From assembly GCA_965224235.1 (NCBI GenBank), contig CBDCYP010000001.1, positions 1,079,248 to 1,143,247 of the forward strand: 64,000 bases of DNA. Reading direction: 5' to 3'. This document shows, piece after piece, positions 27,200 to 39,700 of the stretch. Every line of letters starts with the position of its first letter. The first letter of the stretch is position 1. The translations under genes and the position numbers were made by a program. This DNA is from G958295935 sp965224235 (lineage in GTDB: Bacteria > Chloroflexota > Dehalococcoidia > Lucifugimonadales > Lucifugimonadaceae). Below the pieces are notes generated by a model that worked only from the letters and a program-made list of their open reading frames with translations, ran no database searches and was not told the origin of the DNA.

Positions 27200-27472
27200 A
27201 TGGTGAATGAAGATGCGGACGAGTTCTACTCGGAGAATTTGGCCCAGGAGGTCACGAGGGGGATGCGTGAGACGGCGTCACGGGGCTTCTTCCTCCGCTC
27301 CAAGGCCCCCTTCGGCTACAAGAGGGCGGGGATGGAGCGCCGGGGGACACCCCTTGGTGAGGCAGACCTCAGAATTGGGGCGATCGCGCTGTCCCGCGGC
27401 CTGACAGTAGTCACGGGAAACGTTCGGCATTTCCAGCGAATTCCTGACCTATCGGTGGAGAATTGGTTGTAA
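27200..27472 (+). CDS. Chimeric ORF: serine recombinase fragment joined to VapC-type PIN fragment
   Basis: 90 residues from ATG 27200, preceded by AAAGGAGA at good spacing; a GTG at 27173 gives 99. Residues 1-42 (DEFYSENLAQEVTRGMRE..ASRGFFLRSKAPFGYKR) match the link between catalytic and recombinase domains of serine site-specific recombinases. Residues 50-90 (GEADLRIGAIALSRG, GLTVVTGNVRHF, LSVENWL) match the C-terminus of VapC/PIN toxins, including the acidic D and the TGN..HF motif. Neither domain is complete: the recombinase lacks its catalytic serine, and the PIN part lacks its N-terminal acidic residues. It is most likely deletion debris that created a new ORF with an intact ribosome site. 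Confidence 0.6.
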   Translation: MVNEDADEFYSENLAQEVTRGMRETASRGFFLRSKAPFGYKRAGMERRGTPLGEADLRIGAIALSRGLTVVTGNVRHFQRIPDLSVENWL

Positions 27473-27746
27473 GCGTGATTGAAGCAAACGGAACTTGGAT
27501 GAACGTTTCCGTCTGGAGTACCGCGATCAGCCAAAACTGCACACCACAGTAGGCATATCGCCAAGGACAGAGCGATCTATTGCCTGCGGTGGATAGGCAG
27601 TTGGCCTTCTCGAACGAACCCGGCCGCGAGGGAGCCCATCGCTGTGACAGCTTCCCCAACGTTCCACCAGGCGCCCTGCCCCGCCGGGTTGCCCAAGGAA
27701 GGGGACGGAGCGCCTGCCCCCAACGTTCGACTTTTTCGCGGCCCCG
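27473..27746. other. Noncoding gap between chimeric ORF and gene C
   Basis: This is the convergent intergenic space before the gene C stop. I see no convincing ORF, promoter or terminator in it. Confidence 0.4.
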
Positions 27747-30700
27747 CTACCTGGGCGTGCCGCTCGCCGACACCCAGTCGCTGTACCCCGCGGAGTTGAC
27801 GGCCCGCACCCGCACGTCGTAGGAGAGGTGGGCGATGAAGTCAATCGTGACCGCCCCGACCCCGCCGCTTTGGGGGCGGAAATTGACCCAGTATTCGTCG
27901 ATGCTCAACTTGTACTGCACCTCATAGCGGATGATGGGCGGCTTGCCCGCCATGTCCGGCGCGTTCCAGGAGAGCCGCAGGCTGGAGTACCCCGGGGTCA
28001 GCTTGAAGTTCGTGGGCGCGCCCGGCGGCGGGACCACCACCGGCGCCTCGTCCACGTTGGTGACGGTAATAGTCACGTCGATGATATCCGTCCCGCCCCG
28101 GCCGTCGCTCACGGTCACGGTGACCGAGTAGGAGTTCTTGACCCCCTCGTAGTCCAGCGCTCCGCTGGTCTGGAGCCGGTTGCCGGAGAGGGTGAAGTGG
28201 CCGGAGTCCGTTCCGCCCAGCGCGTAGGTCAGCGGGTCGCTGTCGGGGTCGGTGGCCGTCAGGGGCAGGCCGATATTCCTGCCCGCCAGCGTGTTCTCCG
28301 CCACGCTGCGGCCCGCGCTCGCGCCCTCGTCGAAGGAAGGCGCGCGGTTGGCCGGCGGCGGGGCCACCACCGGCGCCTCGTCCACGTTGGTGACGGTGAT
28401 GGTCACGTCGATGATATCCGTCCCGCCCCGGCCGTCGCTCACGGTCACGGTGACCGAGTAGGAGTTCTTGACCCCCTCGTAGTCCAGCGCCCCGCTGGTG
28501 CGCAGCCGGTTGCCGGAGAGGGCGAAGTGGCCGGAGTCCGTTCCGCTCAGCGCGTAGGTCAGAGGGTCGCTGTCCAGGTCCGTGGCCGTCAGGGGCAGGC
28601 CGATGTTCCTGCCCGCCGGCGTGTTCTCCGCCACGCTGCGGCCCGCGCTCGCGCCCTCGTCAAAGGCCGGCGCGCGGTTTGGCGCCGGTGTGGGCGCAAC
28701 CACCGGCGCCTTGTCCACGACGGTGATGGTGATGTCGAGGACGTCCACTCCGCCTCTGAGATCGCCCACGCCTACCTCGAACGAATAGGAGCTTCTGGTC
28801 AGGGGCCTACCCACTTTGATCTGGCCGCTCCCGCTGTTGATGCTGAAGTGGCTGGAGTCCGCTCCACTGAGCATGTAGTAGAGGGCGTCGCCATCCGGGT
28901 CGGTAGCCGTGACGGGCCTGCCCACGCGGACGCCCCGCGAGGCCCCCGCCCCCACGTTGCGGGTCGCCGACGCGCCTTCCCGGAAGACCGGGTCCCTGTT
29001 GGCGCGGCCTCCGGTTACCGTGATGATGACCGCGATAACGTCGAGCTTGCCCTTTCCGTCCGTAGCGAGCAGTTGGATGGTGTACTCGTCCGCGGGCCCC
29101 AGCTTCCTGGCAGTCCTCAGTTGACCGGTCAGCCGGTCCACGGTGAAAGGCGATGACTGAGTGTAGACACTATAGAAGGGCCCTGACATGCCGGCGGAGA
29201 CGGTCGCCGTGACCGGGGCGCCCACGGCCGTGCCGACGGGAGCGAAGGCGTCCACCGTCCGCCTGGCGACGCCCACCTTGTCGAAGCGCACGGTCCCGGT
29301 GGGCTCCACCGGCGTCGGCGTGACCACCGGCGCCTCGTCCACGTTGGTGACGGTGATGGTCACGGGGATGCTGTCCGTCCCGCCGTTCCCGTCGGAGACG
29401 GTGACGACGACGGTGTAGCGGTTATTGCTCTCGTAGTCCAGCGCTCCGCTGGTCTGGAGCTGGTTGCCGGCGAGGGCGAAGTGGCCGGAGTCCGTTCCGC
29501 CCAGCGCGTAGGTCAGCGGGTCGCTGTCGGGGTCCGTGGCCGCCAGGGGCAGGCCGATGTCGGTCCCGGCCGGCGTGTTCTCCGCCACGCTGCGGCCCGC
29601 GCTCGCGCCCTCGTCGAAGGACGGCGCGCGGTTGGCCGACGGGACCACCGCCGGCGGCTCGTCCACGTTGGTGACGGTGATGGTCACGTCGATGGTGTCC
29701 GTCCCGCCCCGGCCGTCGCTCACGGTCACGATCACCGAGTAGGAGTTCTTGACCCCCTCGTAGTCCAGCGCCCCGCTGGTGCGCAGCCGGTTGCCGGAGA
29801 GGGCGAAGTGGCCGGAGTCCGTTCCGCCCAGCGCGTAGGTCAGCGAGTCGCTGTCGGGGTCCGTGGCCGTCAGGGGCAGGCCGATGTCGGTCCCGGCCGG
29901 AGTGTTCTCCGCCACGCTGCGGCCCGCGCTCGCGCCCTCGTCGAAGGACGGCGCACGGTTGGCCGGCGCCTCGTCCACGTTGGTGACGGTGATGGTCACG
30001 GCGATGCTGTCCGTCCCGCCGCGGCCGTCGCTCACGGTCACGGTGACCGAGTAGGAACTCTTGACCCCCTCGTAGTCCAGGGCCCCGCTGGTGCGCAGCC
30101 GGTTGCCGGAGAGGGCGAAGTGGCCGGAGTCCGTTCCGCCCAGCGCGTAGGTCAGTGAGTCGCCGTCGGGGTCCGTGGCCGCCAGGGGCAGGCCGATGTT
30201 CCTGCCCGCCGCCGTGTTCTCCGCCACGCTCCGGCCCGTGCTGGCGCCCTCGGTGAAGGACGGCGCGCGGTTCGCCGCTGCTGTGCGCGGGGGCGTAGTT
30301 GGGTCAACGATGATGCCGAGCACCGACACCCAGCCGCTGTACCCAGCGGAGTTGACGGCCCGCACCCGCACGTCATAGGAGAGGCCTCCGCCGAGGAAGT
30401 CAATCGTGACCCTACTGACCGTGCTGTCGTGGGGGAAATCACCCCAGTATTTGTCGATGCTCCACTTGTACTGCACCTCAAAGTGGGTGATGGGCGGCTT
30501 GCCCGTCATGTCCGGCATGTTCCAGGTGAGCCCCAGGCGGGAGTACCCCGGGGTCACCACGAGGTTCCAGGGGGCGCCCGGCGACAGGGCCACAACCACC
30601 GGCGTGTCGTCCACGTTGGTGACGGTGATGGTCACGTCGATGCTGTCCGTCCCGCCGTTCCCGTCGGAGACGGTGACGACGACGGTGTAGCGGTTATTGC

Positions 30701-33700
30701 TCTCGTAGTCCAGCGCTCCGCTGGTCTGGAGCTGGTTGCCGGAGAGGGCGAAGTGGCCGGAGTCCGTTCCGCCCAGCGCGTAGGTCAGCGGGTCGCTGTC
30801 GGGGTCCGTGGCCGCCAGCGGCAGGCCTATGTTCCTGCCAGCCGGCGTGTTCTCCGCCACGCTGCGGCCCGCGCTCGCGCCCTCGTCGAAGGACGGCGCG
30901 CGGTTGGCCGACGGGACCACCGCCGGCGGCTCGTTCACGACGTCGTCGACGCGGATGGTCACGGGGATGCTGTCCGTCCCGCCGTTGCCATCCCGCACGA
31001 TCACGGTGACGGCGTAGGAGCTCTTGCTCTCGTAGTCCAGGGCGCCCTTGGTCTTCAGCTGGCCGGAGGAGCTGTCAATGGCGAAGTGGCCGTGGTCGCC
31101 GGTGGCCTCCAGCTCGTAGCTCAGGACGTCGTTGTCATGATCGGTGGCCCCCACTGCCGACCCGATGTTCCTGCCCGCCGGCGTGTTCTCCGCCACCCTG
31201 CGCGAAGCGCTGGCGCCCTCGTCGAAGGACGGGGCCACGTTGGTGGTGGACGGCGTGTTGGGCACGCCGGTCACGGGCGCCGTCCATGCGCCGTCGCCCT
31301 CGGCGTTGATGGCCCGCACCTGCGCCCGGTAGGTCTCGCCGGCGGTGAGACCGGCTATCGCGGCTGAGGTCCCGGTCCCGGCGTAGTTGATATCCACCCA
31401 GGCGCCCCACGTAACGGGGCTGGCGCCGGCGGCGCTGGTCCGCAGGCTGTGCTCCACGTCGTAACCGCTGAGGGGCGGCTTGCCCGTCATGTCCGGCGCC
31501 GTCCACGAGACCCGCAACCCGTTGGCCGCCGGGAAGACCTGCAGGTTGGCGGGGGCGGCCGGCGGCTCGGCCACGTCGTTGACGTTGACGGTGATCGCGA
31601 TGGTGGCGTCCACCGTGACGTCGGCGCCGCCGGCGGCGTTCTTGCCGTCATGCACGGTCACGCTGACGCTGTAGAGCGGCTTGTCCTCGAAGTCCGCTGC
31701 GGACTTCAGGGTCAGCTCCCCCGTGCCGGTATCGAGGTTGAACAGGGCGTGGTCGGTGGAGGTCGTGTCCAGCGCGTAGGTCAGCGTGTCGCCCTCCGGA
31801 TCGGCGGCGCCCACGGTCCCCACCGCCGTGCCGCCGTTCTCCGTCACCGTGAAGCTCGTGCTGGCCCCGGCGTCGAAGGACGGCTTCTCATTCACGTCGC
31901 CGACGTTAATCGTCACGTCGATGCTGTCCGTCCCGCCCCTGCCGTCGGAAACGGTCACCCTAATCGAGTAGCTGGTCGTCCCGCTCTCGTAGTCCAGGGC
32001 GCCCCTGGTCTTCAGCTGGCCGGTCCCCGAGTCGATGCCGAAGTGGGCGCCGGCGCCCGCGGTGGGGTCCTCGATGGCGTAGACGAGCGTGTCCCCGTCC
32101 CCGTCGATGGCTGCTATGGGCAACCCGATGTTGGTCCCGGCTGCGGTGTTCTCCGCCACGCTGCGCGAAGCGCTGCCGCCGTCGGTGAAGACCGGGGCCG
32201 CATTGTTGGCGGGCGGCGCAGTGGGCACGCCCTGGATCGGCAATGACGGCGCGGTGAAGCCCTCGGCGTTCCTGGCCTGCACGAACACCTGGTAGGTCTC
32301 ACCGGCGGTGAGGCCGGTTATGTCGTAGGTTGTGACGTCCCCGACAGCGCGTGTGGTCATGGGGCCCCACGTATCGGGGCCTGTACTGGTCCGCTGCTGG
32401 TACATAACCTCGAAGCCGACGGGCGGCTTGCCCGTGGCGTCCGCCTTGGTCCAGGAGACCCGCAGTCCGTTGACTATCCCCGCGACCCCGAAGCCCGAGG
32501 GGTCGACCGGCGGCTCGTCCACGTCCTGGACGTCGACGGTCACCACGACCGTGTCGTCCCAGGTCAGGGACGGCATGCCCGCCGGGTTCTTGCTGTCCTT
32601 CACCTGGATGCTGACCGTGTAGGAGTCCTTCGCCTCGAAGTCCGGGGCAGTCTTGAAGGTCAGCGCCCTCGTTCCCGCGTCGAAGTTGAAGGCGGCGTGG
32701 TCGCCGGCGCTGGTGAGCATCCGGAAGGTCAGCGTGTCGCCCTCCGGGTCGATGGCCGCCGTGACGGTCCCCGCCGCGGTCTGGTTCTCGTCCGGGGTGA
32801 GCGTCTGGGCGCCCGCGGGGAAGGCCGGAGGCTCGTTCTCGTCGCCGACCGAGATGGTCACGTCGATGCTGTCCGTCCCGCCATTGCCGTCGCTCACGGA
32901 CACGGCGACCGAGTAGGAGCTCTTGTCCTCGTAGTCCAGGGCGCCCTTGGTCTTCAGCTGGCCGGAGGCGCTGTCGATGGCGAAATGGGCGTGGTCGCCG
33001 GTGGCCTCCAGCTCGTAGCTCAGGACGTCCTTGTCCGCGTCCGTGGCCGTCAGGGGCAGCCCGATGGCGGTCCCGGCTACGGTGTTCTCCGTCACGCTGC
33101 GCGTCGTGTTGGCGCCGTCGGTGAAGACAGGGGCGGCATTGCTGACGGGCGGCGCGGTGGGCACGCCGGTGTCGGGCGACGTCCAGGCGCCGTCGCCGTC
33201 GGCGTTGCTGGCCAGCGCCTGCGCCCGGTAGGTGTCGCCGGCGGTGAGGCCGGTTATCTTGGCCGAGGTCCCGGTCCCCGCGTGGGCGTGGTTCACCCAG
33301 TTACCCCACTGGCCGGGGCCCGCGGCGAAATCGCGCCGGCTGTAGTGCAGCTTGTAGCCGGTGACGGGCGGCTTGCCCGTCATGTCCGGCGCCGTCCAGG
33401 TGACCCGCAGCCCGTTGGCCGCCGCGAGGACCCCGAGACCGGTGGGCGCCGACGGCCGCTCGCTCACGTCCTGGACTTCGACGGTCACCACGACCGTGTC
33501 GTCCCAGGTCAGGGACGCCCTGCCCGCGGGGTTCTTGCTGTCCTTAACCTGGATGCTGACCGTGTAGGAGTCCTTCGCCTCAAAGTCCGGGGCAGTCTTG
33601 AAGGTCAGCGTCCTCGTGCCCGCGTTGAAGTTGAAGGAGTCGTCGTCGCCGGTGTCGGGGAGCATCCGGTAGGTCAGCGTGTCGCCCTCCGGGTCGGTGG

Positions 33701-36700
33701 CGGCCGTGACGGTCCCCGCCGCAGTCTGGTTCTCGTTCGGAGTGAGCGTCTGGGCGCCGGCGGGGAAGGCTGGCTGCTCGTTAACGTTGGTGACGGTGAT
33801 CGTCACGGCGATGCTGTCCGTCCCGCCGTTCCCGTCGGAGACGGTCACCGTGATCGAGTAGCTGGTCGTCCCGCTCTCGTAGTCCAGGGCGCCCTTGACC
33901 TTCAGCTGACCGGTTGCCGAATCAATGGCGAACTGGGCGTGGTCGCCGGTGGTGGCGTCGATGGCGTAGACCAGCGTGTCCGCGGCGTCCGCGTCCGTGG
34001 CCGCGATGGGATTGCCGATGGCGGTCCCGGCTGCGGTGTTCTCCGGCACGCTGCGCGTCGTGTCCGCGCCATCGTCGAAGGACGGGACCGCGTTGATGAG
34101 GGGCGGATCGTTGGGCACGCCGTTGACGTACGACGACCAGTCGCCCTTGTCATCGTCGTTCTCGGCCCGCACCCGCACCCGGTAGGTCGAGCCCGGGGTG
34201 AGGGTGAGTATGTCGTGGGTCGTGACGACCCCGGCAACGCTTGTGGTGGGGGCGCCCCACGTAGCGGGGTCAACGCCGTCGGCGCTGGTGCGCAGGCTGT
34301 ACTCCACGTCGTAGCCGTCGACGGCCGGCTCTACCGTTATGACCGGCGCCGTCCAGGTGACCCGCAGCCCGTTGGCTATCCCAACGGCCACGACGTTCGT
34401 GGGGGCGTCCGGCGGCTCGATCACGTTCTGCAGGTTGATCGTCACCGTGACCGTGTTGTCCCAGGCCGTGTCCCCAGCGTCCCCCACGCCCGCGGCGTTC
34501 TTGCCGTCCTTCACCCGGATCTTGACCGTGTAGGTTATCTTCGTCGGAGTCGCATCGTAGTTCGGGGCGGCCTTGAAGGTGAGAACCCTCGTGCCCGGGA
34601 CGAAGGTGAACAGGGCGTGGTCGCCGTCGCCTGCGCCCGACATCATCTCGTAGGTCAGCGCGTCGCCCTCCGGGTCCGTCGCCACCGGAATCGTCCCCAC
34701 CGCCGTCTGGTTCTCATCAGGCGTGAACGGCCCGACAACGCCGAACGTTGGCGGCTCGTTCAAGTCCTGAAGGTTGATGGTCACCGTCACCGTGGTGTCC
34801 CACGTAGCGTCCGCCCCGTCAGCGGCGTTCTTGCCGTCCTTCACCCGGATCTTGACCGTGTAGGTCGTCTTCGCCGACGGAGGAGACTCGTAGTTCGGGG
34901 CGGCCTTGAAGATGAGAACCCTCGTGCCCGGGACGAAGGTGAACAGGGCGTGGTCGCCGTCGCCTGCGCCCGACATCATCTCGTAGGTCAGCGCGTCGCC
35001 CTCCGGGTCCGTCGCCACCGGAATCGTCCCCACCGCCGTCTGGTTCTCATCAGGCGTGAACGGCCCGACAACGCCGAACGTTGGCGGCTCGTTCAAGTCC
35101 TGAAGGTTGATGGTCACCGTCACCGTGGTGTCCCACGTAGCGTCCGCCCCGTCAGCGGCGTTCTTGCCGTCCTTCACCCGGATCTTGACCGTGTAGGTCG
35201 TCTTCGACGGAGTCGCCTCGTAGTTCGGGGCGGCCTTGAAGGTGAGAACCCTCGTGCCCGGGACGAAAGTGAACAGGGCGTGGTCGCCGTCGCCTGCGCC
35301 CGACATCATCTCGTAGGTCAGCGCGTCGCCCTCCGGGTCCACCGCAGCGACGACGGTCCCCGCCGCCGTCTGTTCCTCGTCCGGGATCATCGTCTGGGCG
35401 ATGGTGGGCGCCGCTGGCACCACAGTTCCGGTCGAGTCGGTGTAGGCGGGCGACATGAACTCCGGCTGCTCGTTAACGTTGGTGACGCTGATGGTCACGG
35501 CGATGCTGTCCGTGCCTCCATTGCCGTCGGAGACGGTCACCGTGATCGAGTAGCTGGTCGTCCCGCTCTCGTAGTCCAGGGCGCCCTTGACCTTCAGCTG
35601 CCCCGTGCCCGTGTCGATGTCGAAGTGAGCGTGGTCGCCGGTGGTGGCGTCGATGGCGTAGACCAGCGTGTCCGCGGCGTCCGCGTCCGTGGCCGCGATG
35701 GGATTGCCGATGGCGGTCCCGGCTGCGGTGTTCTCCGGCACGCTGCGCGTCGTGTCCGCGCCATCGTCGAAGGACGGGACCGCGTTGATGAGGGGCGGAT
35801 CGTTGGGCACGCCGTTGACGTACGACGACCAGTCGCCCTTGTCATCGTCGTTCTCGGCCCGCACCCGCACCCGGTAGGTCGAGCCCGGGGTGAGGGTGAG
35901 TATGTCGTGGGTCGTGACGACCCCGGCAACGCTTGTGGTGGGGGCGCCCCACGTAGCGGGGTCAACGCCGTCGGCGCTGGTGCGCAGGCTGTACTCCACG
36001 TCGTAGCCGTCGACGGCCGGCTCTACCGTTATGACCGGCGCCGTCCAGGTGACCCGCAGCCCGTTGGCTATCCCAACGGCCACGACGTTCGTGGGGGCGT
36101 CCGGCGGCTCGATCACGTTCTGCAGGTTGATCGTCACCGTGACCGTGTTGTCCCAGGCCGTGTCCCCAGCGTCCCCCACGCCCGCGGCGTTCTTGCCGTC
36201 CTTCACCCGGATCTTGACCGTGTAGGTTATCTTCGTCGGAGTCGCATCGTAGTTCGGGGCGGCCTTGAAGGTGAGAACCCTCGTGCCCGGGACGAAGGTG
36301 AACAGGGCGTGGTCGCCGTCGCCTGCGCCCGACATCATCTCGTAGGTCAGCGAGTCGCCCTCCGGGTCCGTCGCCACCGGAATCGTCCCCACCGCCGTCT
36401 GGTTCTCATCAGGCGTGTACGGCCCGACAACCCCGAACGCCGGCGCTTCGTTCACGTTCTGCAGGTTGATCGTCACCGTGACGGTGTCGTCCCACCCAGT
36501 GTCCGCCGTGCCCCCGGCGTTCAAGCTGTCCCGCACCCGGATCTTGACCGTGTACGTCGTCTTCGTCGGAGTCGCCTCGTAGTTCGGGGCAGCCTTGAAG
36601 GTGAGAACCCTCGTGCCCGGGACGAAGGTGAAGAGGGCGTGGTCGCCGTCGCCTGCGCCCGACATCATCTCGTAGGTCAGCGAGTCGCCCTCCGGGTCCG

Positions 36701-39700
36701 TCGCCACCGGAATCGTCCCCACCGCCGTCTGGTTCTCATCAGGCGTGTACGGCCCGACAACCCCGAACGCCGGCGCTTCGTTCACGTTCTGCAGGTTGAT
36801 CGTCACCGTGACGGTGTCGTCCCACCCAGTGTCCGCCGTGCCCCCGGCGTTCAAGCTGTCCCGCACCCGGATCTTGACCGTGTACGTCGTCTTCGTCGGA
36901 GTCGCCTCGTAGTTCGGGGCAGCCTTGAAGGTGAGAACCCTCGTGCCCGGGACGAAGGTGAAGAGGGCGTGGTCGCCGTCGCCTGCGCCCGACATCATCT
37001 CGTAGGTCAGCGAGTCGCCCTCCGGGTCCGTCGCCACCGGAATCGTCCCCACCGCCGTCTGGTTCTCATCCGGGATCATCGTCTGGGCGATGGTGGGCGC
37101 CGCTGGCACCACAGTTCCGGTCGAGTCGGTGTAGGCGGGCGACATGAACTCCGGCTGCTCGTTAACGTTGGTGACGCTGATGGTCACGGCGATGCTGTCC
37201 GTGCCTCCATTGCCGTCGGAGACGGTCACCGTGATCGAGTAGCTGGTCGTCCCGCTCTCGTAGTCCAGGGCGCCCTTGACCTTCAGCTGCCCCGTGCCCG
37301 TGTCGATGTCGAAGTGAGCGTGGTCGCCGGTGGTGGCGTCGATGGCGTAGACCAGCGTGTCCGCGGCGTCCGCGTCCGTGGCCGCGATGGGATTGCCGAT
37401 GGCGGTCCCGGCTGCGGTGTTCTCCGGCACGCTGCGCGTCGTGTCCGCGCCATCGTCGAAGGACGGGACCGCGTTGATGAGGGGCGGATCGTTGGGCACG
37501 CCGTTGACGTACGACGACCAGTCGCCCTTGTCATCGTCGTTCTCGGCCCGCACCCGCACCCGGTAGGTCGAGCCCGGGGTGAGGGTGAGTATGTCGTGGG
37601 TCGTGACGACCCCGGCAACGCTTGTGGTGGGGGCGCCCCACGTAGCGGGGTCAACGCCGTCGGCGCTGGTGCGCAGGCTGTACTCCACGTCGTAGCCGTC
37701 GACGGCCGGCTCTACCGTTATGACCGGCGCCGTCCAGGTGACCCGCAGCCCGTTGGCTATCCCAACGGCCACGACGTTCGTGGGGGCGTCCGGCGGCTCG
37801 ATCACGTTCTGCAGGTTGATCGTCACCGTGACCGTGTTGTCCCAGGCCGTGTCCCCAGCGTCCCCCACGCCCGCGGCGTTCTTGCCGTCCTTCACCCGGA
37901 TCTTGACCGTGTAGGTTATCTTCGTCGGAGTCGCATCGTAGTTCGGGGCGGCCTTGAAGGTGAGAACCCTCGTGCCCGGGACGAAGGTGAACAGGGCGTG
38001 GTCGCCGTCGCCTGCGCCCGACATCATCTCGTAGGTCAGCGAGTCGCCCTCCGGGTCCGTCGCCACCGGAATCGTCCCCACCGCCGTCTGGTTCTCATCA
38101 GGCGTGTACGGCCCGACAACCCCGAACGCCGGCGCTTCGTTCACGTTCTGCAGGTTGATCGTCACCGTGACGGTGTCGTCCCACCCAGTGTCCGCCGTGC
38201 CCCCGGCGTTCAAGCTGTCCCGCACCCGGATCTTGACCGTGTACGTCGTCTTCGTCGGAGTCGCCTCGTAGTTCGGGGCAGCCTTGAAGGTGAGAACCCT
38301 CGTGCCCGGGACGAAGGTGAAGAGGGCGTGGTCGCCGTCGCCTGCGCCCGACATCATCTCGTAGGTCAGCGAGTCGCCCTCCGGGTCCGTCGCCACCGGA
38401 ATCGTCCCCACCGCCGTCTGGTTCTCATCAGGCGTGTACGGCCCGACAACCCCGAACGCCGGCGCTTCGTTCACGTTCTGCAGGTTGATCGTCACCGTGA
38501 CGGTGTCGTCCCACCCAGTGTCCGCCGTGCCCCCGGCGTTCAAGCTGTCCCGCACCCGGATCTTGACCGTGTACGTCGTCTTCGTCGGAGTCGCCTCGTA
38601 GTTCGGGGCAGCCTTGAAGGTGAGAACCCTCGTGCCCGGGACGAAGGTGAAGAGGGCGTGGTCGCCGTCGCCTGCGCCCGACATCATCTCGTAGGTCAGC
38701 GAGTCGCCCTCCGGGTCCGTCGCCACCGGAATCGTCCCCACCGCCGTCTGGTTCTCATCAGGCGTGTACGGCCCGACAACCCCGAACGCCGGCGCTTCGT
38801 TCACGTTCTGCAGGTTGATCGTCACCGTGACGGTGTTGTCCCACCCAGTGTCCGCCGTGCCCCCGGCGTTCAAGCTGTCCCGCACTCGGATCTTGACCGT
38901 GTAGGTCGTCTTCGCCGACGGAGGAGACTCGTAGTTCGGGGCGGCCTTGAAGGTGAGAACCCTCGTGCCCGGGACGAAGGTGAACAGGGCGTGGTCGCCG
39001 TCGCCTGCGCCCGACATCATCTCGTAGGTCAGCGAGTCGCCCTCCGGGTCCGTCGCCACCGGAATCGTCCCCACCGCCGTCTGGTTCTCATCAGGCGTGA
39101 ACGGCCCGACAACGCCGAACGTTGGCGGCCTGTTGGCCGCGCCGCGCTGTGCGCCGAACTCGGCGGACGTGCGCGTGTTGTCGTTGTTGAAGTCCACCTT
39201 GAGAACCGGGTACTGGCTGCTCGTCCCGAAGTCCCACGGGTCGTCGCCGCCGGCCGTGCCGTCCAGGTTAAGATTCCAGTTGACGTAGATGCCCGCATAG
39301 CCGTCGGTCTGCGTGGGCGACTGGAGGTCCGACGTGGTCTTGCCCACGCCGGTGGCGGCGTCGCTGTCGTCGGCGATGCCGCTGGTGGTGACGTCCCAGT
39401 AGCTGGCGGTCACCGTTGCGTCCGCAGCAACCATCCCCCCCACCAGCCCGCCCACGCGGCTGGTGCCTTGCACCCGGCCTGTGGAGTAGCTGGCCTCCAC
39501 TGATCCAGCTAAGAACCGGCCCGCGAGCCCGCCCACGTACTGCCCGCCGTCGACGCTGCCGGTAGCGTAGCTGGCTTCCACTCTTCCCTCCGCTTGACCA
39601 ACCAGCCCGCCAACCGCACCGCCTCCACTGTTAGGTGCCCCCGTGCTCAAAGTGGCGGAGGTGTTGACGGCGGCGTAACTCTGGCTGATTCGGCTGGTCG

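Noticed and set aside
32697..39503. 2,268-codon plus-strand ORF opposite gene C, and similar ones at 49878-54200 and 9099-11333
   Set aside because: They are antisense shadows. The repeat period is a multiple of three, so one stop-free antisense frame is copied many times. Composition is Arg/Val/Gly-rich, with no ribosome site and no recognisable domain.
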